Assembly: GCA_015232485.1 (NCBI GenBank)
Contig: JADFZP010000264.1
Location: 1 to 5,284 of the forward strand
DNA length: 5,284 nt
Reading direction: 5' to 3'
DNA from: Alphaproteobacteria bacterium
GTDB taxonomy: Bacteria > Pseudomonadota > Alphaproteobacteria > Rhodospirillales > Magnetospirillaceae
The translations under genes and the position numbers were made by a program. Positions 1-5,284 of the stretch are shown piece by piece; position 1 is the first letter of the stretch, and every line of letters begins with the position of its first letter. The notes under the pieces were generated by a model. That model saw nothing but the letters and a program-made list of their open reading frames with translations, was not told the origin of the DNA and ran no database searches.

Positions 1-148
1 CCAGTCATCCGGCGGCGTGCGCGCCGATCGAGCGGGCGGGGCCGGGGGCGGGAGTCGAAATCTTGTCCCAGCCCGCTCCGGCGGCGGCGGGCGACGCCGT
101 CGCGGCGGCGAGGACCGCGGCGAGGCCAAGGATGCGCAAAGCTCTCAT
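1..148 (-). pseudogene. mepA: MepA-like murein endopeptidase, N-terminus, interrupted by TGA
   Basis: Reading leftward from ATG at 148-146, the frame encodes a basic start (MRALR), a hydrophobic alanine/leucine core and an Ala-rich cleavage region ending near residue 23 (SPAAA), which together look like a Sec signal peptide. The mature start reads GWDKISTPAPG, then ARSIG and AAG. This matches the N-terminus of penicillin-insensitive murein endopeptidase MepA (E. coli: PWQKI, PVPG, QSIG, then NGC), a periplasmic zinc enzyme that cuts peptidoglycan cross-links. Where E. coli has the disulfide cysteine Cys44, this frame has TGA (positions 7-5) at codon 48, followed by CTG. A single base change from TGC would restore Cys-Leu. 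As read, only 47 residues are made. The rest of the gene, including the zinc site, lies outside the window, so it is not clear whether this is a decayed gene, a sequencing error or a truly short product. No strong ribosome binding site precedes the ATG. The family match is by eye over about 20 mature residues. Confidence 0.6.
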
Positions 149-192
149 GCGTCCAGGGAAGACCGGCGAGCGCCCCGGCGTCAAGAGCCGGG

Positions 193-221
193 TGGACCTG
201 GGGCCGTTCCGGAGCTAGCAT
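193..221 (+). promoter_or_regulatory. Candidate sigma-70-type promoter for the hemerythrin-EAL operon
   Basis: TGGACC (193-198) and TAGCAT (216-221) each match 4 of 6 bases of the -35 and -10 consensus and are separated by exactly 17 bases. The -10 lies 11 bases before the ribosome binding site, leaving room for a very short leader. Such partial matches arise by chance in GC-rich DNA, so this is only the best candidate in the spacer. Confidence 0.3.
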
Positions 222-232
222 CTGGGCACACC

Positions 233-240
233 AAGGAGGT
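233..240 (+). promoter_or_regulatory. Strong ribosome binding site of the hemerythrin gene
   Basis: AAGGAGGT is a perfect complement to the anti-Shine-Dalgarno region of 16S rRNA and sits 5 bases before GTG at 246. It settles the choice of a GTG start for the hemerythrin gene and predicts efficient translation. Confidence 0.85.
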
Positions 241-245
241 AAGCG

Positions 246-668
246 GTGACGACGCGGAGCTTGACCTGGACCGACGACCTGACCCTTGGGATCGATGATA
301 TCGACCGCGAGCACCGCGGGTTGATGGAGGTCGTCAACGAGATATTGGTGGCCTGCGACTCCGGCCTCGACTCCGCGATGCTCGGCGCCTTGTTCGCGCA
401 GTTGCGGAAGTCCTCGCTGGCGCATTTCGCCAGGGAGGAGCGGATGCTGGCGGACACGCTCCAGCATCGGCAGGAACACGCCGAGTTGATCGAGCAACTC
501 GACCGGATCGGCGCCCAGGCGGTCCGCGAGGCCGAAGGCGGGGAAGTCGCCGACGCCACGGTGATCTTCCTCCGCCATTGGCTGACCAGTCACATCGTCG
601 GCCCCGACCGCGGCTATTCCGGCTATGTGAAGGGGCGCGAGAAGCGCATCCGGGGAGGCGCCGAGTGA
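246..668 (+). CDS. Bacteriohemerythrin (single-domain, di-iron O2-binding protein)
   Basis: A 140-residue soluble protein, close to the usual size of single-domain bacterial hemerythrins, which bind O2 (or NO) reversibly at a di-iron centre and act in O2 delivery or sensing. Visible features are W8, then D20-R-E-H23; H60-F-A-R-E64-E; H74-R-Q-E-H78; and H116-IVGP-D121. These give all seven expected iron ligands: His23, His60, Glu64, His74, His78, His116 and Asp121. The segment between E64 and the HxxxH pair is about five residues shorter than in typical members, which usually carry a Tyr-Pro loop there. No signal peptide or membrane segment is present. The GTG start is fixed by the strong AAGGAGGT upstream. 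The stop codon overlaps the GTG start of the downstream EAL gene, so the two are almost certainly one operon with coupled translation. A role as O2 sensor or supplier for that protein is inferred from context; O2 storage unrelated to signalling is the alternative. Confidence 0.93.
   Translation: MTTRSLTWTDDLTLGIDDIDREHRGLMEVVNEILVACDSGLDSAMLGALFAQLRKSSLAHFAREERMLADTLQHRQEHAELIEQLDRIGAQAVREAEGGEVADATVIFLRHWLTSHIVGPDRGYSGYVKGREKRIRGGAE
654..658 (+). promoter_or_regulatory. Ribosome binding site that decides the EAL gene start
   Basis: GGAGG lies inside the end of the hemerythrin gene, 6 bases before the GTG at 665. It favours this start over an in-frame ATG at 578, which would overlap the hemerythrin gene by 91 bases and add 29 residues rich in Arg and Pro. 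Confidence 0.75.
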
Positions 669-2338
669 CCGCCGTCGATCGCGGCCTGCGTCTCGAGCGC
701 GACCGTTTCCGCGCCTTCGCCTTCACTTGGGCGGATCTGGTGATCGAAGCCAATGACGGCTTGGTGGTGTTCGCGGGCGGGGCGACCGGCCCGCTGCTGG
801 GTTGCGAAAGGGCGACCGATCTGGTCGGCGTGGCGCTGACCGATCTGGTGGTGCCGCAGGACCGCCAGCAGATCAAGGAGGTTTCACAGCTCCTGTTGCG
901 GCATGGCCGGGTCGGCGAGGTCACCGTTCGCCTGCGTGGCCGTGGCCAAGTGCGACCCAAGGCGCTGATCACCGGACATTGCCTGCAAAGCGACAAGGGC
1001 ACCACGGTGTTCCTGGCCTTTCGCACCAAGTTGCGCATTCCGGGCGGCGCCAACGAGGTGGCGCGCGACGAGGCCAGCGGCCTTTACGCCGCCGACGGCT
1101 TCCACGCGCTGGCGGCGGCCCGCTTGCAGGCGTTGCGCAAATCCGGCCAGCAGGCCGACCTGACGCTGGTCTCGGTCGGCGGCCTCGACCGCCTGGGCGA
1201 CCGGCTGGGGTCCGACGCGATGGGCGACGTGATGGCGACGCTGGGCACCCTGTTGCGGGCGCGCTCGGTCGATGGCGAAACGGCGGCCCAGGTCGAGTCC
1301 GGCAAGTTCGGCGTCCTGTCGAGCGGCGCCGATCTGGCTCTCCTGGAAAAGGAGATCGGCGAGCTGATCTCCACCGTCGATACCGAGAAGACGGTCCAAG
1401 TCTCGGCCGCCAATGTGGGGATCGGCGACGCCAACGGCATCGCCGAAGAGGATTTGGCCAAGGGCCTGCTTTACACCTTGCAGAAATTCGGCTCGGCCGA
1501 GGGCAGTTTCAACCTCCAAAGCCTCGCCGAGAACATGACCTCGCTGGTCGACAAGACGGTGCAGCAGATCCAGTCCTTCAAGGGGCTGGTGACCGGCGGC
1601 CTGTTCGAGGTGGCGCTGCAGCCGGTCATCTCGCTGCGGTCGGGCGACATCCACCATTTCGAGGCGCTGTGCCGCTTCAAAAGCCTGGGCCGCGACGTCT
1701 CGCCCTACAAGGTGATCAACTTCGCCGAGGAAACCGGGCTGATCCACGAGTTCGACCTGTCGATGGCGCGCAAGGTGATGCACTGGCTCAGCCGCCAGCC
1801 GCGCAACAACGACATGTACCGGGTGGCGGTCAACGTGTCGGGCTTCTCGATCAGCCAGCCCCATTACGTCGACGGAATCTTCGAACTGCTGCGCGCCAAT
1901 CCCTGGGCCGAGGGGCGGTTGATGTTCGAAATCACCGAATCCTCGCGGATGAGCGATCTGGACAGCGCCAACGCCTTCATCCAGCGCCTGCGCCTGGCCG
2001 GCTACGAGGTGTGCCTGGACGATTTCGGCGCCGGCGCCGCCAGCTTCCAATACCTGTCGACGCTCGAGGTCGACGTCGTCAAGCTGGACGGCAGCGCCGT
2101 CAAATCGGCGCAGAAGGTGGCCAAGGGCCGCGCCTTCCTGTCGGCCCTCACCGAATTGTGCCGACGGCTGTCGGTCGACACCGTCGCGGAAATGGTCGAC
2201 ACGCCGGAATCGCTGCAATTCGTCAAGGATTGCGGCTGCGATTTCGTGCAGGGCTGGCTGTTCGGCAAGCCCTCGGTCGAGGTCAAGGACTTCGTGCCCT
2301 ATCCCAACTCGGACCTGCTCAAGCGGCGCGCGCGGTGA
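665..2338 (+). CDS. PAS - degenerate GGDEF - EAL protein, probable c-di-GMP phosphodiesterase
   Basis: A 557-residue cytoplasmic protein from the GTG at 665, a start supported by GGAGG and by interlocking with the hemerythrin stop. Residues about 14-123 look like a PAS sensor fold (WADLVIEAND, then LVGVALTDLVVPQD). Residues about 135-280 resemble a GGDEF domain, but the signature is replaced by ESGKF (211-215), so diguanylate cyclase activity is not expected; such domains often act as regulators. Residues about 305-545 form an EAL domain, which hydrolyses c-di-GMP to pGpG. Expected catalytic and metal residues are visible: Glu333 in FEAL, Asn390, Glu425 in EITE, Asp452-Asp453 in LDDFGAG, Lys473 in KLDG, Glu509 in VAEMVD and Gln529 in QGW. 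One deviation is Asp512 where most members have a second Glu (AEGVE). The GYSS-type part of loop 6 reads AAS. No membrane segment is seen. It is probably an active phosphodiesterase whose activity is set by the PAS and GGDEF-like parts and perhaps by the co-encoded hemerythrin. A c-di-GMP-binding receptor role is the alternative. Confidence 0.9.
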   Translation: MTAVDRGLRLERDRFRAFAFTWADLVIEANDGLVVFAGGATGPLLGCERATDLVGVALTDLVVPQDRQQIKEVSQLLLRHGRVGEVTVRLRGRGQVRPKALITGHCLQSDKGTTVFLAFRTKLRIPGGANEVARDEASGLYAADGFHALAAARLQALRKSGQQADLTLVSVGGLDRLGDRLGSDAMGDVMATLGTLLRARSVDGETAAQVESGKFGVLSSGADLALLEKEIGELISTVDTEKTVQVSAANVGIGDANGIAEEDLAKGLLYTLQKFGSAEGSFNLQSLAENMTSLVDKTVQQIQSFKGLVTGGLFEVALQPVISLRSGDIHHFEALCRFKSLGRDVSPYKVINFAEETGLIHEFDLSMARKVMHWLSRQPRNNDMYRVAVNVSGFSISQPHYVDGIFELLRANPWAEGRLMFEITESSRMSDLDSANAFIQRLRLAGYEVCLDDFGAGAASFQYLSTLEVDVVKLDGSAVKSAQKVAKGRAFLSALTELCRRLSVDTVAEMVDTPESLQFVKDCGCDFVQGWLFGKPSVEVKDFVPYPNSDLLKRRAR

Positions 2339-2341
2339 TCA
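2336..2341. other. Abutting stop codons of convergent genes (TGATCA)
   Basis: The EAL gene ends with TGA at 2336-2338 and the leftward glycosyltransferase gene ends with TGA read from 2341-2339. The two stops form the palindrome TGATCA with no base between them. There is no intergenic room for a terminator, so transcripts from each side must run into the other gene or end within coding sequence. Confidence 0.9.
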
Positions 2342-3883
2342 TCGTTTGCGAAGATCCTTGACGACGGCCAGCAGGACGCCCATGCGGCGGATCTCGACGA
2401 TCACCGGGGCGTCGATGATGCGGTCGCAATCGACCTGGGTCGAGGACAGGAAGAAATCGACGTTCGGCCAGTTGTCGTCGCGCACCAGCCGGGTCGGGGC
2501 GTAGGTGGTGACCTGGAAGGTTCCGGCGCACACCGCCACGCCCCAGGGGGCGGCGCGGTCGGGGGCCTCGGCGGCCAGCTTGTCGGCCAGCAGCAGGCTG
2601 GCCTCGCGCAGGCTGTTGGACCAGTAATCCATCTCCCAGCGGCGCTCGGCGCCGGCCAACCCGCCGATCAGGGGGTTGTAGTAGACGTATTGGTTGGGAT
2701 GCAGGGCGATCAGCATGCCGACATGACCGGCCGCCGTCACGCCCAGCGCCGCGGCCAGGATGGCGCCGCGCCGCCGGCCACCTTGCTCGACCATTCGCCA
2801 GACATGCTCGAAACCCAGGGCGGCGAGCGCCGCGAGCGGCGGCAGCACGAACAGGAAGTGACGTATCCCGTTGTAGAGCGGCGCGTCGGCGGCCACGGCA
2901 TAGGCCACCGGGACGGCGGCCGCCAGGGCCACCGTCACGACCGCCGGCGATACGGGAGCCCAGCCCCGGCGCGCCAGGGCGGCGAGACCGAGCAGCAGCC
3001 CGAGATGGTAATAAAGCGGCAGCTTGATCAGCAGATAGACCGGCAGATAGGCGCGCGGCACCTCGGTGGCGAGGTACTTCACGCCGTTCAGGATGGTGGT
3101 GATCGGATAGGGGAACTTGCTGAAGGTGGCGACCGCCTCGAAGATGTTGCCGGGCGCCCGCACCGACCACGGCCAAAACAGCGCCATCAGCGCCAGGAAC
3201 AGGATCAGTCCCGGAATCAGCCGGACGACGATCAGGCCGGCGTCGCGCGCCGCCGTGGCGGGACGCCCGGTTCTCCACAGATGGATCGCCACCGGCGCGG
3301 CCAGCCACACCAGGCTCAGCACCACGCCGATGCGGATGCCGACCGCCAGCCCGGCGAACAATCCGAACAGCAGCCCCGAGGACAGGCGGGGGCGCGGCAA
3401 CTCGGGCAGCATCCTGAGAACCGCCCAGGTCGCCCAGGCGACCGCCGAGGCGAAGGGAATGTCCTTGGTGTGATTGAACATCCCGCCCCACCACACGCCG
3501 CTCAGCGACAGGATGGCGGCGGCCAGGAACCCGGCCCGCTCGCCGGCGAGGCGCGCCCCGATCCGCCAAGTCGCCGCGATTCCCGCCAGCCCGGCCAGCG
3601 CCGACAGCAAGTGGCGCGTCTCGTACTCCTGGAAGGGCAGCAGCGGAACCAAGAGCACCGCCACCATGTCGAACAGGCCGCCATAGAGGTACAGGTTCTT
3701 GTAGGAAAACGCCGAGAGGTCGGCGCCGCCCGAACGATAGAAGTCGATCAGCAGCTTGCCGTAGACGTGCTGCACCTCTTCGTCGTTGCTGATGCCGTAG
3801 TCGCGGAAGGTCGCCAGGGCCACCACGCCCAGCAGCCCCAGCAACGCCCAGGTCGCCCGCCTCCAGTTGCACTGGGCGTGCAT
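2339..3883 (-). CDS. GT39/ArnT-like (GT-C fold) membrane glycosyltransferase
   Basis: A 514-residue polytopic inner-membrane protein. These enzymes use a polyprenyl-phosphate sugar and transfer it to an acceptor on the periplasmic side (protein, lipid A, O-antigen or other glycan). Hydrophobic segment 1 (about 10-26) is followed by an acidic loop with Asp34-Glu35-Glu36, the position of the catalytic acidic residues in PMT/ArnT-type enzymes. Other family-like marks are NLYLYGGLFD (63-72), FNHTKDIPF (136-144), GIR (182-184), FWPW (236-239) and the loop RAYLPVYLLIKLP (277-289). Further strongly hydrophobic stretches lie near 70-83, 92-105, 117-132, 170-200 and 217-237, with several more in the C-terminal half. 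The ATG directly follows the TGA of the upstream family 2 glycosyltransferase gene; a weak GGAG (3897-3894) lies 10 bases before it, so translation is probably coupled. The pairing suggests the upstream enzyme makes the lipid-linked sugar used here. Acceptor and sugar cannot be read from the sequence. Confidence 0.85.
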   Translation of the reverse strand: MHAQCNWRRATWALLGLLGVVALATFRDYGISNDEEVQHVYGKLLIDFYRSGGADLSAFSYKNLYLYGGLFDMVAVLLVPLLPFQEYETRHLLSALAGLAGIAATWRIGARLAGERAGFLAAAILSLSGVWWGGMFNHTKDIPFASAVAWATWAVLRMLPELPRPRLSSGLLFGLFAGLAVGIRIGVVLSLVWLAAPVAIHLWRTGRPATAARDAGLIVVRLIPGLILFLALMALFWPWSVRAPGNIFEAVATFSKFPYPITTILNGVKYLATEVPRAYLPVYLLIKLPLYYHLGLLLGLAALARRGWAPVSPAVVTVALAAAVPVAYAVAADAPLYNGIRHFLFVLPPLAALAALGFEHVWRMVEQGGRRRGAILAAALGVTAAGHVGMLIALHPNQYVYYNPLIGGLAGAERRWEMDYWSNSLREASLLLADKLAAEAPDRAAPWGVAVCAGTFQVTTYAPTRLVRDDNWPNVDFFLSSTQVDCDRIIDAPVIVEIRRMGVLLAVVKDLRKR

Positions 3884-4903
3884 TCAGGCGCCGCTCCGAT
3901 CGACGGGCGTCTCGCCGTCCAGGCCCACCGTGTCCGACAACAGATACAGCGGGCGCCGCTTCACCTCGGTGTGAACGCGGCCCAGATATTCGCCGATGAT
4001 CCCCAGGGTGACCAGTTGCAGGCCGCCCAGGAACACCACCGCCGTGAACAGCGAGGTGTAGCCCGGCAGGTCGCGCCCATGCAGCAGCGCCCACATCAGC
4101 ACGAACAGGCCGTAAAGCCCCGAGATGGCCGAGATGCCGAAGCCGAACCACGACCACATGCGCAAGGGCACGTTGCTGAACGACACCAGCCCGTCCATCG
4201 CGAACAGGAACAGCTTCCACAGATTGAAGGTCGAGCGGCCGGCGAAACGCTGCTCGACGTCGTAATCGATGCCGGTCTGGCGGAAGCCGACCCAGCTCAT
4301 CAGGCCCTTCATGAAGCGGCTGCGCTCGGGCATGGCGTTCAGCGCGTCGACCACCTTGCGGTCGAGCAGCCGAAAATCGCCGGCGCCTTCGGGGATCGTC
4401 ACTTCCGAGACCAGCCGGAACAACCAGTAGAACGCCCCCGAGGCCATCTTGCGCGCCGCCGAATCGGTGTCGCGCCGCCGCCGCTGGGCGTAAACCATCT
4501 GCCAGCCCTCGCGCCACAGCCGCACGAAATCGGCGATCAGCTCGGGCGGGTGCTGAAGGTCGCTGTCCATCAGCACCACGGCCTCGCCGCGCGCGTGGTT
4601 CAGGCCGGCGGTCAGCGCCACCTCCTTGCCGAAATTGCGCGCGAAGCGCAGCACCCGGATTCGGGGGTCGGCGAGCGCCACGTCGCGCAGCGTTTCAAAG
4701 GTGGCGTCGCGGCTGCCGTCCTCGACGCACAGCACCTCGAAGGGCAGCCCAAGGCCATCGAGCACCGGCATCAGGCGCGCGAACAGGGCCGCCACGCCCG
4801 CCTGCTCATTGTGGAAGGGCAGGACAACCGTCAGCGTGCACGGCTGGGGGAGGGCCGCGGTCGGGCGCGACGAAGCGACGTCGGCAGTCAGGAGGACGTT
4901 CAT
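3884..4903 (-). CDS. GtrB/ArnC-like family 2 glycosyltransferase (polyprenyl-phosphate sugar synthase)
   Basis: A 339-residue protein of the usual length for the GtrB/ArnC/dolichol-phosphate-mannose-synthase group, which moves a sugar from a nucleotide donor to undecaprenyl phosphate at the cytoplasmic face of the membrane. The GT-A domain shows VVLPFHNE (26-33), EDGSRDAT (61-68, usually DDGS), RNFGKE (89-94), the metal-binding DSD (113-115) followed by LQHPPE, GDFRLLDR (175-182) and RFAGRS (219-224). Two C-terminal membrane segments (about 250-274 and 283-304) end in GEYLGR and KRRPLY, typical of this group. The start is the only ATG available, because an in-frame stop lies 15-18 bases upstream (4921-4919). 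No clear ribosome binding site precedes it. It is the first gene of a two-gene operon: its TGA is directly followed by the ATG of the GT39-like gene. The donor sugar (glucose, mannose, a uronic acid or an amino sugar) cannot be decided from the sequence. Confidence 0.92.
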   Translation of the reverse strand: MNVLLTADVASSRPTAALPQPCTLTVVLPFHNEQAGVAALFARLMPVLDGLGLPFEVLCVEDGSRDATFETLRDVALADPRIRVLRFARNFGKEVALTAGLNHARGEAVVLMDSDLQHPPELIADFVRLWREGWQMVYAQRRRRDTDSAARKMASGAFYWLFRLVSEVTIPEGAGDFRLLDRKVVDALNAMPERSRFMKGLMSWVGFRQTGIDYDVEQRFAGRSTFNLWKLFLFAMDGLVSFSNVPLRMWSWFGFGISAISGLYGLFVLMWALLHGRDLPGYTSLFTAVVFLGGLQLVTLGIIGEYLGRVHTEVKRRPLYLLSDTVGLDGETPVDRSGA

Positions 4904-5003
4904 TGCACGAATAAAGCGCTATCCCTTGTCACCGGCTCATTGCTCGGCCAGCATGGACGATTGTCGCAAATCCTCGTACCCGTCCGCAAGGGACGTGTGG
5001 ACC
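4904..5003. other. Divergent intergenic spacer between glycosyltransferase operon and deacetylase gene
   Basis: This 100-base region must hold the start signals for both the leftward glycosyltransferase operon and the rightward deacetylase gene. It is less GC-rich near 4908-4916 (AATAAAG) than the flanking genes. TTGTCA (4925-4930) resembles a plus-strand -35 box, but no convincing -10 follows at 17 bases. I see no clear promoter pair, hairpin or RNA gene. Confidence 0.55.
4988..4993 (+). promoter_or_regulatory. Ribosome binding site of the deacetylase gene
   Basis: AAGGGA lies 10 bases before ATG at 5004 and only 1 base before an in-frame GTG at 4995. The spacing favours the ATG as the true start. 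Confidence 0.5.
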
Positions 5004-5284
5004 ATGCCCCAAGGAACATCCCCAGATCGCCCCTTCGTGCTGTGCGCCGATGACTACGGCCTGTCCCCAGGCGTGTCGCGGGGCATCTTGGCGTTGATTC
5101 GGATGGGGCGCGTTTCCGCCACCGGCTGCATGGTGACCATGCCGCAATGGCCCGCCCTCGCGCCCGCGCTGGCCGAAATCGTCGATCACGCCGATGTCGG
5201 GCTGCATCTGACGCTGACCGATCAGCCGTCGCTGGCGCGGCTGCCGCGTCTGGCGCCCGATGGCCGCCTGCCGCCGCTCGGCCG
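5004..5284 (+). CDS. ChbG/HpnK (YdjC) family carbohydrate deacetylase, N-terminal part
   Basis: The first 93 codons of a gene that continues past the window end. The protein opens with FVLCADDYGLSPGV (11-24), the hallmark N-terminus of the YdjC/ChbG/HpnK family, whose first Asp pair contributes to the metal site. Next come a GRVSATGCMVTMP segment (35-47), matching the family's G-x-V-(T/S)-(S/A)-T block, and DVGLHLTLT (64-72), whose His68 matches a metal-binding histidine. Family members are metal-dependent deacetylases that remove acetyl groups from N-acetylated sugars, such as chitooligosaccharides (ChbG) or a hopanoid-linked glucosamine (HpnK). No signal peptide is visible, so it probably acts in the cytoplasm. 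It is divergent from a lipid-linked glycosylation operon, which suggests work on an amino sugar in the same pathway. The second metal-binding histidine and C-terminal half are outside the window, so the subfamily and intactness cannot be judged. Confidence 0.88.
   Translation, partial: MPQGTSPDRPFVLCADDYGLSPGVSRGILALIRMGRVSATGCMVTMPQWPALAPALAEIVDHADVGLHLTLTDQPSLARLPRLAPDGRLPPLG

Larger units (their letters stand above)
149..245. other. Divergent intergenic spacer
   Basis: This 97-base spacer separates the leftward mepA-like frame from the rightward hemerythrin operon and must hold promoters for both directions. On the plus strand it contains a candidate promoter and a strong ribosome binding site. 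On the minus strand a TTGACG hexamer (184-179) resembles a -35 box but has no convincing -10 partner at standard spacing. No RNA gene or clear hairpin was seen. Confidence 0.6.

Noticed and set aside
5..7. TGA in the mepA-like frame read as selenocysteine
   Set aside because: The sequence needed for a downstream SECIS element is outside the window, and the family uses Cys here in a disulfide; a mutation or sequencing error is simpler.
17..298. A 93-codon plus-strand open frame across the window start
   Set aside because: Gly/Arg-rich low-complexity translation that overlaps the start of the hemerythrin gene and lies opposite the signal-peptide-encoding mepA-like frame.
578..664. Upstream ATG start for the EAL protein (29 extra residues)
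   Set aside because: The extension is Arg/Pro-rich, overlaps the hemerythrin gene by 91 bases and has no good ribosome binding site, whereas GTG at 665 has GGAGG at 6 bases and interlocks with the hemerythrin stop.
884..2218. A 444-codon open frame on the minus strand opposite the EAL gene
   Set aside because: Composition is biased and repetitive, with no recognisable motif, while the plus strand encodes clear EAL motifs.
802..2361. A 519-codon plus-strand open frame in another phase of the EAL gene
   Set aside because: Arg/Gly/Pro-rich out-of-phase reading of a well-supported gene.
2319..4517. A 732-codon minus-strand open frame in a different phase across both glycosyltransferase genes
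   Set aside because: Arg/Gly/Ala-rich translation with no hydrophobic segments or motifs; the other phase encodes the GT2 and GT39-like proteins.
4995..5003. GTG start 3 codons upstream for the deacetylase
   Set aside because: It would sit 1 base after the AAGGGA site, too close for initiation; ATG at 5004 has a workable 10-base spacing.
2690..5053. A very long open frame on the plus strand (787 codons) opposite both glycosyltransferase genes
   Set aside because: Its translation is rich in Gln, Arg, His and Pro with no domain-like pattern. It runs through two well-supported minus-strand genes and the spacer, so it is a GC-rich antisense shadow.

Overview
The window is GC-rich, with dense genes, alternative GTG starts and strong purine-rich ribosome binding sites. 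The gene types (bacteriohemerythrin, a PAS/GGDEF/EAL protein, polyprenyl-phosphate glycosyltransferases, a ChbG/HpnK-type deacetylase) fit an alphaproteobacterium, most likely a Rhodospirillales or Magnetospirillum-like organism. That assignment is inference from composition and gene style; no marker gene is present.

Layout. Positions 1-148 (minus) hold the N-terminus of a secreted MepA-like murein endopeptidase. Its frame meets TGA at the position where the family has a conserved cysteine, right at the window edge. A 97-base divergent spacer follows, with a candidate promoter and a very strong ribosome binding site. Positions 246-2338 (plus) carry a two-gene operon: a single-domain bacteriohemerythrin and, overlapping it by 3 bases (stop and GTG start interlocked), a 557-residue PAS / degenerate GGDEF / EAL protein. 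Its stop codon directly abuts the stop codon of a convergent gene. Positions 2339-4903 (minus) carry a two-gene glycosylation operon: upstream a GtrB/ArnC-like family 2 glycosyltransferase, then, with no gap, a multi-membrane-pass GT39/GT-C glycosyltransferase. A 100-base divergent spacer separates this from the first 93 codons of a ChbG/HpnK (YdjC) family carbohydrate deacetylase on the plus strand, cut by the window end.

How the genes may work together. (1) The hemerythrin and the EAL protein are probably co-translated. An O2- or NO-binding di-iron protein may feed into c-di-GMP breakdown as a separate-subunit version of the known hemerythrin-GGDEF fusions. (2) The family 2 enzyme probably loads a sugar onto a polyprenyl phosphate and the GT-C enzyme probably transfers it across the membrane to an envelope acceptor. 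The divergent deacetylase may modify an N-acetylated sugar in the same glycan. These are inferences from family membership and order. The most noteworthy items are the hemerythrin-EAL pair and the interrupted mepA-like frame.
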